From contig NW_003546470.1 in the NCBI RefSeq assembly GCF_000090795.2, positions 90,667 through 154,666 of the forward strand: DNA of 64,000 nucleotides, in the 5' to 3' direction. Shown here in pieces: positions 23,441-35,046 of this stretch. The DNA comes from Amphimedon queenslandica. Taxonomy: Eukaryota > Porifera > Demospongiae > Haplosclerida > Niphatidae. The notes beneath the pieces were generated by a model, which ran no database searches, had not been told where the DNA came from, and was given only the letters and a program-made list of their open reading frames with translations. Each line of letters begins with the position of its first letter. Position 1 is the stretch's first letter. A program made the position numbers and the translations under genes.

Positions 23441-24294
23441 GGTAAAATAACTTAGGCGTGGTCAAATGAGCCGTAGGGATAGCTGAGAGTACGAGTGTAG
23501 ACCTCGCCACAGACACGACTTTTAAACTCATGAAGAAGACCTGTTTCTACTACTATTATCTACCCTCAGTGATCCAGAAACCTCCAACCGTCTAATTTAA
23601 AGATTGCCGCTTATGCCCGATTCGTTGTGATGACTTTAGCGGTAGTACTATGTTCCTTCAAATGCAGTCTACTTCAAATGAGACAAAGAGGAGCCTCACT
23701 GTCAGCGGGATGGTAATGCTGATGACCTTGATGTCAGATGGGTTAGTGTTTGGGTCTGATTGGGGCTACGATGTAGCTATAACTTGTGCATGCCATAAAT
23801 TTTTGTGATATGTCTATGGGTCAATATAAACTGTCCAGTTTAGAAGTTTTGTACTAGTTAGTAGCTTCATGTAAAATGTATATTATCCACCAGATCCGTG
23901 TGAATGAGTGCATGATATTCATAGACTTTTTAATGATATTCATTTGGATACCGTAAATGAAAAAATTATTCTGGCCGCCATGTTGGGGGTATACTTTGTA
24001 CAGTCTTCAATGGGGAAAAGGTGTTATTTTACCATTTTGCCAGCAGAGCAAAGGAGCTGCATCCAGAGACAAAAGATTCCAACTTTAATCTCCATTTCTT
24101 TACCACTGCAACAATTAAGAGCCTCTAAGTTACGTGGAAAAGCAGATCAGGCTGATTTTATCTTTTTGGCTGATCGGTTACTGTATAGTTTATATCCCCA
24201 AGATGGCTGCCAAGAAATTCTGTTGTTTTTATGGTATCTCTATGAATATCATTAATCTAGTTAATGGGGATCTGGTGGATATTTGTGTACAATG

Positions 24295-24886
24295 TACTGT
24301 ATACAGCATATATTTTGCGGGGATAAAATTTCGTGATTTTCGCGTTTTTGAAAAAATTAGTGAAATTAAATAGAGGATATGCGTGCTAAGTATTCATTGC
24401 AAAATAAATGTATTCATTGCATACCCTAATAACTTTCAAGAAAAAATTAGTTCGTTGGACGTCAACTTTCCATTGGCAGCAATGGAGAAAAGATAGAAAA
24501 AGGCTTGGTACCAGGAAACCGCTCTGTATTTCTTGATAGCAATCTTTCAGGTGACTACTAGACCCCATTAGATCCTCAGGATGCTTTCTAAGCTTCCAAA
24601 AAAGGCCTCAAGAAGATAGCAAGGCAAGAAAATGTGTTTTTCCCTGTTGGACTCTCAATAAACTTGATATCCAACATGGCGGCCAATTTACTGTGTGGGT
24701 TGGATATAAGGTACTTAAAACTTATGAATATACTTAGCACGCATATCCTCTATTCCACAAAATAGCGTGCTGATGGTATAGTAGGTGTGGTAATTACATT
24801 AAAATTGCGAAACTTTTATTTACGAATACAAAAATGCAGCCAAATTGCGAGATTTTATACCCTCGAAATATATGGCGTAAACGGTA
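24295..24886. mobile_element. MITE-like element (outer) interrupted by a second element
   Basis: The ends read TACTGTATACAGCATATATT at 24295 and, inwards from 24886, TACCGTTTACGCCATATATT. The homology continues for about 60 bp on each side ('ataaaatttcgtgattttcg' against the matching right arm). Between the arms sits a different inverted-repeat element at 24371-24752. The termini resemble those of the MITEs at 1127, 50666, 51479 and 60234. Confidence 0.65.
24371..24752. mobile_element. MITE nested inside another MITE
   Basis: Terminal inverted repeats of 23 bp (TAGAGGATATGCGTGCTAAG plus TAT) are exact at the two ends, 382 bp apart. It lies within the arms of the element at 24295-24886, so it inserted later. 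No transposase coding is seen. Confidence 0.7.
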
Positions 24887-25939
24887 TGTATTGTATAGAC
24901 TAAGCCAAGGGGGAATTTCTGGAAAGTTTGAGGCATTAATTCCAAAGATAAAACCAAACCGTTTTAAACCATTGATTGTACGTATGCTTAAATTGGCATA
25001 TGACCATAAATTTGCCAAAATTTCTCCCTTTACAATCACCAGTTACTTGTCATGTATATAATGCATACCTTATGTGTACATGAGTGACTAATTTTATGTG
25101 TGGGTATAATGTGTATTTTTGTAGAGTTCTGGTAATGAAACTGTGGCACTAGTTAAACATGATAAAACTGAGCCTGATGTTTTACTATAGCAGCACCAGA
25201 CTGGTGAGTATATTGTATGTGTAATGTAATGTGTACCATCTTACTGTTCTTTCTCTTTCTTCCTAATATCTCTCTCTCTATCCTTCTCTTGATTTATTTC
25301 TAGAACACATTTACATTTACATTTATATAGAAGTATGTTTGATATTTACACTATAAACACGGTAACGCACTATTCCATTTTATTTTATTTGTTTATTTAT
25401 TAATTTATTTTATTTATTTATGGTTTATTAGATTGATTATGAGGTGACACAATTTAAAAGAAGTAAGTGAAATTGAAACTTAGAATATCCGAAAATCATT
25501 ATCCTATACCTCCTTCCCTCCCTCTTTCTCTCTCTCTTTCTCTCCCTCTCTCCCTGTCTTTCAGTGCATGAGTTAGAGGGGTTACAAGATAGACTCAGTA
25601 CAAGACCTGATGTGTTTGATGATGTTGAAGCAGAACACAACGTTGACATATTAACTGCTGAAATATCTTAAGTAATGACCAGTGATGCATGTACTGTACA
25701 TGTATTTTAATAGAAAGCTCAATTCAGCCATTTTAAAATATACTATACATGTAGTTGTTATAATTATTATAATATTTTTCTCTCAGATGCTCAGTAGGGC
25801 TAAGCAAGGATTAGCAGACAGCTAAAATGGATCAGATCAAGAAAAGAAATTTTCTAAAAATGTTGTATCATCGCTAGCAATCACACTGCAAGATCTTTCA
25901 GTGGATTTCACAATTATCTTATTTTAAAAGTAAGAGAAA

Positions 25940-26400
25940 CAGAGGGGAAGAGTTTTAGATGATCATAATTTGAAAATTTGAGGGTCAAACTTTCTAGGAC
26001 ATCAATGTGGGGTGATTCTGGAGCCATTTTTGAAAAAGCATGGACACAGAAATTTTCAAAAATTGGCCCATTTTTTAAAATGGTCATAATTTGAAAATTT
26101 GAACTGAGCTTGAGATTAATTCAAACTTTCTACACAGCATAAGGACACAATAATTATCAGTGAAGGGATTTTTTTGAAAAAACCACGGGCTTTAAGCCTT
26201 GGGTATTTTTCAAATCAGCCATTTCTAAAAACGGCTGTAACTTGAAAGATTGAAGTTGGAATCTGCTCAAACTTTCTACATAGCATAAGGGTATCAATAT
26301 TATGCATCAGAAAATGTAATAAAATTTTGCGGTGATTTTGGAGGCATTTTTTGAAAAAACTATGGGCTATAGCACAGGGTATCATTTTTAAAAAATGTCC
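25940..26400. repeat. Short run of 177-bp-type units
   Basis: About two to three diverged units of the family seen in the EXD2 intron: 'aactttctacacagcataag', 'accacgggctttaagccttg', 'aatgtaataaaattttgcgg'. They sit upstream of the ETO-like exons on the plus strand. No coding capacity. Confidence 0.7.
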
Positions 26401-26500
26401 ATAACAGCATATCTCCAAAAATACAAGTGTACATGTACATGTATGTGTATATGTAATGTGAATATTTCTTAATATCCTTCTCTGTCTTTCTCTTCATTAG

Positions 26501-27050
26501 CAAGAACAAGAGCCCATATACAGCAGAGGATACAACAAGTAGTTCATGAAGTGAAGACAAAGTCATCAAAAGTCAAACAGAAAGTATTAATGAACGCCAG
26601 CAGACAATCGAGGGAAGCACTAATGCACAATCAAACTCAAAAGAAGTAAAGAAAGAGAGAGAGAGAGAGGGGGGGGAAGAGAGAGAATAAGAATTCTTCA
26701 AGTATGTATTAGAGTGTAGCCTCTATATAATGGACAGTTTGGTACAAAAAAGTTGCTCTGTTATACAGAAGTGTCCTTTACAGTAAGGAATGTAATCGGT
26801 ACACTAGGTGCTGTCCGTTAAATGGAGGTGTACGCTATAGAGAGTGCCCATTAAGAGAGGCTATATTGGCATTTAATTTATTTTGATTTTCCCCCTCTCT
26901 CTCTCTCTCTCATAGACTTGTTGGAATTGTGGTAGGAAGGCTGCAGTGGTGCAGTAAAGCAAGATACTGTGGTAATTACTGCCAACATAAGACTAGGACA
27001 GACACCTTAAGCATTGTTCAACGTACGTCATTATCATCTTCTAATAATAG
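26501..27050 (+). pseudogene. Decayed ETO/MTG (CBFA2T)-type MYND gene
   Basis: The first exon (26501-26648, preceded by a CT-rich tract and AG) encodes a charged helix (EVKTKSSKVKQKVLMNASRQ) like the NHR3 region before the MYND finger of ETO/MTG corepressors. After an intron, the exon starting at about 26917 begins TCWNCGRKA, the exact opening of the ETO MYND finger. The frame is then lost for WCSKARYCGNYCQHK, which reads in a second frame. A third frame carries a stop where the family has Trp, followed by DRHLKHC. So the zinc finger is broken by at least two frameshifts and one nonsense change. Intact members are nuclear transcriptional corepressors. NHR1 and NHR2 were not found in the window. 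Confidence 0.62.
26715..26865. mobile_element. MITE inside the decayed MYND gene
   Basis: About 150 bp with imperfect terminal inverted repeats: TGTAGCCTCTATATAATGGA at the left and TATAGCCTCTCTTAATGGGC read inwards from the right. It lies in the intron between the NHR3-like and MYND exons. No coding capacity. Confidence 0.6.
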
Positions 27051-28118
27051 TAACACATCTGGTGTAATAGGACGTGCCACTATTTGTAACAGATCAGGTA
27101 ATTACATGTACATGTATGATATAATTTATTATTTTTATTATTTTTAGGTAGTAGAGGTCACATTTCAATAACTCGTCAACACTCAAACAGGACCGCACCC
27201 TTAAGCCTCACCTCAACCATCACATGTCCACTGACCACTCATTAATCACAGTACCTACTACAAATCTTCGTTTAGTTAATTAAACCTACTTGGGCCACAC
27301 CCAAAATGACCACACCCACCACTTACATTACTAGAGGCTTCGGTTCCTTGTCCATCTTCATCCTGATCTGCTCATTAATGGGACACTAACTGGTACCTCT
27401 AACAGTGTTGCCATGGTAACTATTAACTGTTTGTCGGTTGACCTTTCAGGATATTTCCTTGATAAATATACTTTTAAATTTTTTAATTGTTGTTGTTATT
27501 GTTTCTTTTTACTCACTCACTATCATCACCATTTATCTCAGTCTCTATCTGTCATCCTCCTGCTCCCTCTCTCTCTTTAAATTCTCTTTTTTCCTCATTT
27601 TCTTTTTCCTTTTTTTCTCATTTTCAGGCTTTTATTCTCATTAAAATTTTTAATTTGTTAATAGTTAATATTATTATACATTCAAGTAGTCTGGTATGCA
27701 TGTTCCACCTCAACTTCCAAAAGGAAATAAGATACCGGTATTGTGATAAAGGTACTCCTTTTGGCTGTACTGTCTGCTGGTTGGTATTATGTCACAATGT
27801 TAGAGTAAATTATAATAGCTCTACTATTAGTGGTGAAGATGACTTACAAGTGGTGTACTAGTGTGTAACAAAGGAGCCTCATCAGTCATTACTGATAAAA
27901 TAATACTATTTTTAGCATTAGATCACATGAGTGTTGTTATAGCAGCCCTGGATTTTCTTTATCTTGCATTCTTCAATTTCGGTTATAGCCATTCAAACGA
28001 ATGTTATAGCTTTTTTAAAGGTTTTGTCCTTTCTTTATTGTGGTGTAAGTAATCACTGAAATAGGTACACCTCAAGTTACCTATAATTTTCTCATTGTCC
28101 TCCGCACTGTAGTACAAG
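27051..28118. other. Interval between MYND pseudogene and NLR
   Basis: No recognised gene. It contains CT-rich and T-rich low-complexity sequence (27480-27630) and a short open stretch at about 27690-27861 (residues such as GTPFGCTVCWLVLCHN) that matches nothing I know. The NLR promoter and 5' untranslated region must lie in the right part of this interval, but no definite core promoter motif is visible. Confidence 0.45.
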
Positions 28119-31100
28119 ATGATTGATGTCTCTCAATGGAGGGCAAGTATTGGACTGTGGAACTACTGTCAAGCTGCCTCCAGTAGACCAGCTAATGGTT
28201 ACCACTCTCACTCATTCAAAGCTGCAGTAGACAACAAATCAGGCAGTACTACTTCTAGATTTAAACTGCTGGCAGCTCTGTCTCTTATTATTTCCCTTCT
28301 TTTATCTTTATTAAGATATATGAAGCTCAATTTTATTCCTCCAACTGGTAAACAAGCTAATAGTATATAATATTATCATACAGTGTATTTACAATAGGTA
28401 TAATTACTGTTACTGTTATGATCCACTGCTTCCAGTCATTAGCCTTGTTTATAGCTACTACTGGCAGTAGCTCTGACCTGATCTACTATTTGGTTTTACT
28501 TTTCCTCCTCCTCTTATCAGGAGATGTTGAACTCAATCCTGGTCCTATGATTGATGATCAACCTGATATTTTCCTATTGCTTCAATGGCTTGAGCCACTT
28601 GTTGACTGGAAACCATTTGGTCTTCTCTTACCTGAAATAACACAACATGATATTACAATAATTGAACAAGTGGATACTAAACATCAAAAACTAGCTTTAT
28701 TTACAAAATGGTTGAATACAGATCCTACAGCAACATGGAGAGATGTACTCAATGCATTGACTAAAAGAGAAGAGATCAATTTAATACAAACTATTAATAA
28801 TCTGTTACAAGTAGATCTACATATTTGTACAGGAGGTATAATCATTATTTTATTTTAATAATTATATTAAATGAATAATAGGTAATAATGATGCTCCTGT
28901 TTCTAGTATTGCACCAGTAGTATCTACTGTATTATCATCAGTTTCTGTAATTAATAAACTTGTTACTAGTATTACATCAGGTAAGCATACAGTTAATATG
29001 ACACTCATTATAACTGATACACTACTACAGGTAATCCAAAAGATATATTAAGGACTCATTCATATAAATTAGGTCATGCTATTAGTGTGAATCTATACAA
29101 TGTAACTGATGCACTGTATGCTAAAGAATTGATACCACAACAGACTAAAGAAGCTATGCATGTATCAGGAGTAACCGATAATGAGAAATCTAGTAAAATT
29201 ATGCTAATCATTGAGCAATTGTTGGAATCCTCTCCTAATCCAGAGCAGTATCTTATCGATATATGTCATGTATTAATAAACCAACATTGTACACTAACAG
29301 ATATTGCTATCTCTATACTACACGAGTTAGGTGAGTGTGTGTGTGTGTGTGTCAGTGATATAATTATCTTAATACATTAGGTCAGTCTATACCTGATAAT
29401 GTCAGTTTGGATACTGTACTACCATCACCAGTTGATGATAAATCCAAAACACCAGTTACTATTGTAAAATGTAATAGATCATTTTATGTGTATACATTGT
29501 TTTTTTATGTATCTAATTAATCAATAGGTCAGTCTGATGTAGCTAAACCCATTAGTTCAATACCAAATGATGTTCAGGGATATGCTGACAGTATGAGAGA
29601 ATACTACAAATCCCAATCTATTGTTGCTAGATCTACATCAGATTGGCTACCAAAAATTGGAAAAGAATTTTTTGGAAAATTAGCATTAGTAGAAAAACAA
29701 GACTCTAGCACACAAGCAGAATCAGCTTGGCATATGCTAAGAGGACTAGTTGATAAAACAGTTAAACTAACTGAAAACAAAGAGATAAGTGTTGAAGATA
29801 TTCTAAAACCCACAGAGAGTTCTCTATCTCTCAGAGTAGTAATAGATGGTCCTCCTGGTATTGGCAAGACCACACTCTGTCGTAAACTTTTAAATATGTG
29901 GTCTAATGGAACACTTGTACACCAGCAGTATGACTTGGTACTTTACTGTCCTTTAAGAGAAGCCAAGATAGCTACAGATACTACAGAACTAGCTGACCTG
30001 TTTGTGCATAGATATTATGAAGTTCCCATGGTAGCTGAATGGTTTGAGAAGAGGAATGGGGAAGGATTACTGATAATCTTTGATGGCTGGGATGAACTAA
30101 GTGAGCAACTCAGACAGTCTTCATTAGCTGCTAGCATCATTCATAGAAAGTGGTTACCCAAATGTTCAGTAATTGTTACCTCTCGTAGCTATGCCTCCTC
30201 TTCACTTTTGAAGATGGATACTCTCAGTAGACATGTTCAGGTCATTGGGTTTTCTGAGGAAGAAATATCAACAGTAATTATACAAGCACTTGAAAAAGAT
30301 ACAGAACTAGCACAAAAAATTGTTAATGATCTCAAAGTACGAAAGGCTGTCCAATCATTGTGTTATGTACCACTAGTCTGTTCCATGGTCATTTTAGTTT
30401 ATCATGAGGAAGGAGGACGCCTACCTACAACACTCACTCTCACTCAACTGTATGAGAACTTTATCCTACAAACTATCAGCAGACATGTTGAAATAAAAGG
30501 CAGACATGACATTGACCCGCATGATTTAGGTAGTCTTTCTTCATTACCATTACAGTTAGCTAAACCTTTACAAGAGATGTGTCAAATAGCTTATACTAAC
30601 CTGGCTAATACAACAATGACATTCTCTTCACATCAACTACCATCACCAAGTGAGGCAGTCAAGGAAGACTATCTTGGATTGATGACAGCATTCATAGAAT
30701 ATCGTGAGAAGAAGTATCAGTTCCTTCACTGGAGTATACAGGATTTTCTAGCTGCATGGTGGATAGTTAAGCACGAAAAGACAGAAAAAGTGTTTAAGGA
30801 TCACTTCGATCATGATCACTTTCAAATGTGTCTGATATTTGTAGCAGGCCTAACTCACCTTGAACATGAGAGCTATCAACAGTATTTTTTTAATAAACAG
30901 CAACATGACTTACAGTGTAAAAAGAAGCCATTGTTTGGATTTGACACTTGCTATACTTCCTTTTATCAGAATCCTGAGGTTAGAGAATATGATCATATCA
31001 GTTTTAGTGATTTTGGCAATGTTCCTATTCTTCTTTTTCAACTCCTGTATGAATCACAGAACAAAACATTATGTCAAGTATTAGCACAATCCATCAACAA

Positions 31101-32730
31101 GCACTCACTGTGTCTGAATAGTGAATCATTATCATTATATGACTGGTTGTGTCTCAGTTATTGTATAAACAATTCCAACATAAAATGGGATCACTTGCAC
31201 CTGGGGTGTGTATTTAACCAGTCACTATCAGTCTTTAATACTGGACTTAGTCCAGTAGTGAAGAATAATAGTGGACTAACCGATAACTCACTACAGACCC
31301 AGTGTAAGAGACTTGAGTTACGTCGATGGCTCTATGATCCTACTGATGAATTAATACACAAGTTATTACAATCATCACTTCTATACAATATTCAGGAGTG
31401 CTACTGTGGATTAAAGTCAGGTCAATATGTTCCCTGCTTTGTATTGTTACAGTTTCTCAATCTTCCTCAATTGAAGATACTTCATTTAATAATGAGACAA
31501 CCTAGATCTACTATACCAACATTTGACAATACATACTACACATGCAAGTGCACTAAACTTGAGACATGTATAGAAATGAATTTATTGCTACAAGAAATGA
31601 AGATTGAGTATAAAGGAGAGAAAGAAATATCAAGTACCATTATCAGTGTCATTAGAGGAGTAACAAAAAACAAAACAATAGTATCGTTAATGATACATGT
31701 ACATGTTCCTTTAGCTCCTCCTTCTCCTCTACAAGATGGAGTAATAGAGCAGTTACTAAAGGGCAACAACACATTACAAGCTCTTTCACTGAACATAGAT
31801 GATGAGCTCATACCATCATCACTAAATATAGTAGAGGTGAACACGCCACTGACTGCTCTAGAGATAGGAGGAGAAAAGAAGAGTAGTGAACTGATGACAG
31901 CACTCCTTCTATATATCCAAGGATTACACTGTCTGATACTAGATGAACCATACCCACCACATCTTCTATTTGACTCTCATCCTAGTCTACATACACTTAC
32001 TTTACCACTAGACACAGCTGAGAGTGCTATTGAACTATTTAATATTCTACAAACCAAGGCTACACTTAAAGCTCTGGATGTGGAGATAAAGGAAGAGAGA
32101 GTATGTACCCGCAATGTAGATGATAGTCTACAAGATATGCTAACACAAAACCAAGCTCTGAAATACATTAAAATTAATGACTGGTACAGTGACTGGTACA
32201 TACCTATTCCCAGTTCATTCCTGTCCTTCCTAACAACTGGTCTCAGACACAACACAAGTCTACAGCAGTTGAGTGTATCCATTCCACTTCCAGTGAATGA
32301 AGAGATAAGAACTTTTATTAATGTCATATCTGAAAAGAAAAATCTCGTAGAACTTGAAGTGAACTTCAAACCAGATCAGTCATGCAATTACTGTTGTAGG
32401 GAAGAGGGGAAACAAATAATAACGTCATTTTTTTATGAACAGGTACTACCTGCTGTTACTAACATGTTGCAGTCACATGCAACCATCAGACTACTGAGGA
32501 TAAAATGTAAAGATATTAACAAAAAGATCTTTCAACCTAACTGGATAGAACTAGTACAACATTTATATGAAACTATCTTCATCCATCCAGCGCTTGAATA
32601 TATTGGGATTTATACTGGATACCCTGCTCCTCGTCTCCTGAAAGATACTCTTAAAGATCAAAAGGAAACATTGATTGATAGACACAGAAAAGAGCAACCA
32701 TGTAAACCGCTACCAATAGTGCATATGTAA
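28119..32730 (+). CDS. NLR immune receptor with 2A-like peptide: TM-2A-Death-CARD-like-NACHT-LRR
   Basis: Six exons (28119-28347, 28398-28835, 28882-28980, 29031-29330, 29381-29470, 29528-32730), all joined in phase 1, give 1452 residues. Exon 1 starts with an unfamiliar segment (SQWRASIGLWNYCQAASSRP) and a hydrophobic span. Exon 2 continues with more hydrophobic residues up to GDVELNPGP (residues 118-126), a 2A peptide of the D-x-E-x-NPGP class. A Death domain follows (about 130-215, LPEITQHDITIIEQVDTKHQ, then WRDVLNAL). Exon 4 is a CARD-like helical domain (ALYAKELIPQQTKEAM). The last exon holds NACHT: Walker A GPPGIGKTTL near 493, Walker B LLIIFDGWDEL near 570, VIVTSRS sensor. Leucine-rich repeats of poor regularity end the protein. 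NLRs sense microbial or danger signals in the cytosol and oligomerise through NACHT. In sponges and sea urchins, NLRs with 2A at the N-terminus are known. If 2A acts, translation yields a ~125-residue membrane peptide plus a soluble NLR. Confidence 0.88.
28520..28546 (+). other. 2A-like translational recoding motif
   Basis: Codes for G-D-V-E-L-N-P-G-P directly after a Leu-rich hydrophobic run. In the 2A mechanism the ribosome fails to form the last Gly-Pro bond, releasing the upstream product and continuing from Pro. All residues of the D-x-E-x-NPGP consensus are present. Upstream Leu-rich sequence is also usual for cellular 2As described in sea urchin and sponge, where an unskipped product can act as a signal sequence. 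Confidence 0.85.
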
Positions 32731-33058
32731 CATGCACACAGTACATATTTAAGTACAAAATGAGTGCATTATATATTCTTGATATAAATAATAATAGCAA
32801 TAATGATTTAGGTGATTTGCTGTTTTCTTTATTCTTCAACTTACTTTATTATTTTGTTTTCTTTTTTGGATTCCTAGTCTCGCATACTCTTGATTTTAGC
32901 TTTATGATTATTTTGGCTTTGTGTTTTTTTGTAATTTTTAGTATTTTGTTTGCATATGTGATTACTAGGTTTTTGTCATTTTTTCAAATGTTTAAAAAAA
33001 CTGATGATAGTTAAGTGCATTAATACAAATTGTACTTTAATAAAGTGAATTAATATCA
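32731..33058. other. NLR 3' flank
   Basis: AT-rich flank between the NLR stop and the syntaxin relic, which is on the other strand. An open stretch at 32760-33014 encodes 84 mostly hydrophobic residues (LFSLFFNLLYYFVFFFGFLV) on the plus strand. Its composition can arise by chance from T-rich untranslated sequence, and no splice link to the NLR is evident, so I do not call it a gene. The AATAAA-like motif 'taataaagtgaa' near 33040 could be the NLR polyadenylation signal. Confidence 0.4.
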
Positions 33059-34010
33059 TTAAATTATCCCTTTTCTTTTCTTCACAACTTTAACAATTAT
33101 AAAACTAACAACAGCCCCTACTATTATAACTATATTAATACTATTATAATAAGTAATTTTTTTATGCTTCTAAGCGTAAGATGAAGAAACGAGGAAGAGA
33201 GGGACAATGAATGTTAATGCAGTTGAAGAAAACAAGGAGAGTGGTAAATAAAGTAACTTAAAAACTTTTGAGGACAAAAACATTCATGAATTAAGTGGTT
33301 TTGTCCTGGAATGCTGTACAAAAGTTTTATACATGTAACTGGGTCTGTCATTATAATGCTTCATGTGTGTATTGCATTTGTACTTGTATATGTATAAATT
33401 TTCCATCATCAAAATTTTTTGAACTACATGTACATGTACATGCATGTACATATACAAAATTAATCTCATTCACTACCTTTTCTAGTTGTTTGACACCTTC
33501 AGTGACTTTATGAAGTGTCCTCTTGACATTGTATTCAATCCCATCAAATATTGTACCTTATAATTGACGATAAGAGTAGACTAATAATAATATTAATAAT
33601 AATAATAATAATTTCAGCAACAAAAATTTAAGCTTCCACCATCTCTCCTTTTTTTCTCCTATTTTTCTATCCTGTTCCACTACCATTTTTGCTAGGTCTT
33701 TATACATTTCATTTATTTCAGATATTACTACTGATACTATTTTTCTCTATTATTGTTCTATTCAGTTCAGAATTATCCTCCAACTGTGACAATTGACCTG
33801 ATATAAAACTGAAAGAATGAGAGAGAGAGAGAGAAAGGGGGGGAGGTTTCATAATGAGTACATGCAGTATACATGTGTGTACATGTAGCTTTAAAATTAG
33901 TATATATGCATTAATATTAACCCTTATTGTACCTTTATCTAATATCCAACTACATTCCTCTGATGCTGCATGGTTATGGTGGCAAGTCATTGTTTACTAT
34001 AGAAGAAAAG
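33059..34010 (-). pseudogene. Syntaxin (Qa-SNARE) gene remnant
   Basis: Read right to left. About 33665-33800 has an N-terminal helix piece (QLSQLEDNSELNRTIIEK) and, in a different frame, ISEINEMYKDLAKMVVEQ, like the start of a syntaxin SNARE motif. About 33480-33557 encodes [19 protein letters not shown], the conserved centre. About 33059-33170 encodes KHKKITYYNSINIVIIVGAV, then FIIVKVV and a basic end, like the C-terminal anchor. The SNARE helix would normally be continuous, but there is a frame change before ISEINEM, and after VEQ the expected GT donor is absent (GATAGA). A working member would sit in a target membrane and drive vesicle fusion. I judge it a relic; one base miscalled or an odd splice could still rescue it. 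Confidence 0.58.
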
Positions 34011-34289
34011 GAAAGAGAAGAAACAAATCAAAAGATTGATGATGAGGTAATGACCCATGTACATGTTGTACATTGTACACATGTAAATTGTAAATGTATT
34101 ATTATGTGCATCACTTTTAGTGCAAACTCACTCTCTCCCTTTTCTCTTTACTCTTCTTGTATTAGGTAAAAACTGATCCATGGATCCTGTTCCTGTTGCT
34201 CCATGCATGTTAGTACAGTAATGTTAATATAATTATTAATTATTTGTTCTTCCTCTTTTTATCGACAAAATAACATCATCATTTAGTGA

Positions 34290-34945
34290 TTCACAATTTT
34301 GCTTTTTTTCAGAAAATTGGCTCATTCTTTGAAAAACTCATAATATTAAAAATATTTTGTTGGAATCTGCCCAAACTTTGTATAGCATAAGGACATCAAT
34401 ATGTATCAAAAAAATTTAATGTACTAAAAATTTTGAGTGATTTCAGAGCCAATGTAGCCTTTGATTTTCCAAATATTATCTTGTTTTTATAAATGGTAAA
34501 ACTCAAAAAATTTTTGACAGAAACACAATGTCAATATACATGTAGATTAGAAATTTAACAAAAGCTTTGGATTAAAAAACCAATAGCTATAGCCTTTGCT
34601 TCTTTCAAAAATTGACTCATTTTTGAAATAGTCATAACTTGAAAAAAATTTGTCTGAAACAGCTCAAACTTTAAGCATAGCATAAAAAAGAAAATCAATG
34701 TACATCAGAAAATGAATAAAAATTTTGGGTGATTCTGGAATAAATTTTTGAAAAATCCATGGGCATACCCTTTGCTTTTTTCAAAAATGGCTTGTGTTTA
34801 AAATTGGTCATAACTTAAAAATTATTTGTCAGAATCAGTTCAAACTTTGTACATGGCATAAGGACATCATTATGCATCAGAAAATATTATTAAAAGTTTG
34901 AGTGATTTTAGAGCCCATTTTCAGAAAAACCTTGGGCTATAATAG
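34290..34945. repeat. Second array of 177-bp-type units downstream of glutaminase copy 2
   Basis: About four diverged units with the family wording ('cataaggacatcaatatgta', 'gtgatttcagagcc', 'ccaatagctatagcctttgc'). It ends about 100 bp from the stop codon of the second glutaminase-like gene. In the first locus a much longer array of the same family lies in the gene just beyond the glutaminase 3' end. Confidence 0.75.
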
Positions 34946-35046
34946 CCTCCAGGCTAACCTTGCTGATATTATAAGCTATCAATATAACTAACTATTGGTG
35001 TTATTTTCTTAGTAGCAAACAGCAAAAAGTAATGCAGTTTACTAGA

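Larger units (their letters stand above)
23441..25930. other. Gene-poor interval with nested inverted-repeat elements
   Basis: No gene is recognised on either strand. The interval contains the nested MITEs at 24295-24886 and 24371-24752, an AT-rich low-complexity patch (TTTATTTA repeats at about 25375-25430) and CT-rich tracts at about 25250-25300 and 25500-25562. A stretch near 25566-25672 stays open on the plus strand after a CT-rich tract ending in CAG and could be an upstream exon of the decayed ETO-like gene, but it has no recognisable domain. Confidence 0.45.

Noticed and set aside
23908-24373. Plus-strand open frames of 79-115 residues
   Set aside because: They lie across the left edge of inverted-repeat elements and show no conserved residues.
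28520-28546. Endogenous virus insertion suggested by the 2A motif
   Set aside because: No viral capsid or polymerase coding is near it. The motif is in frame with Death, CARD-like and NACHT domains, and cellular 2As are known in sponges and sea urchins.
29604-29873. Minus-strand open frame across the NLR NACHT exon
   Set aside because: It is the antisense shadow of the NACHT coding sequence, as are those near 31536-31844 and 31977-32369.
32760-33014. 84-residue hydrophobic plus-strand frame after the NLR stop
   Set aside because: T-rich sequence easily gives Phe/Leu frames by chance. There is no splice link and no recognisable family.
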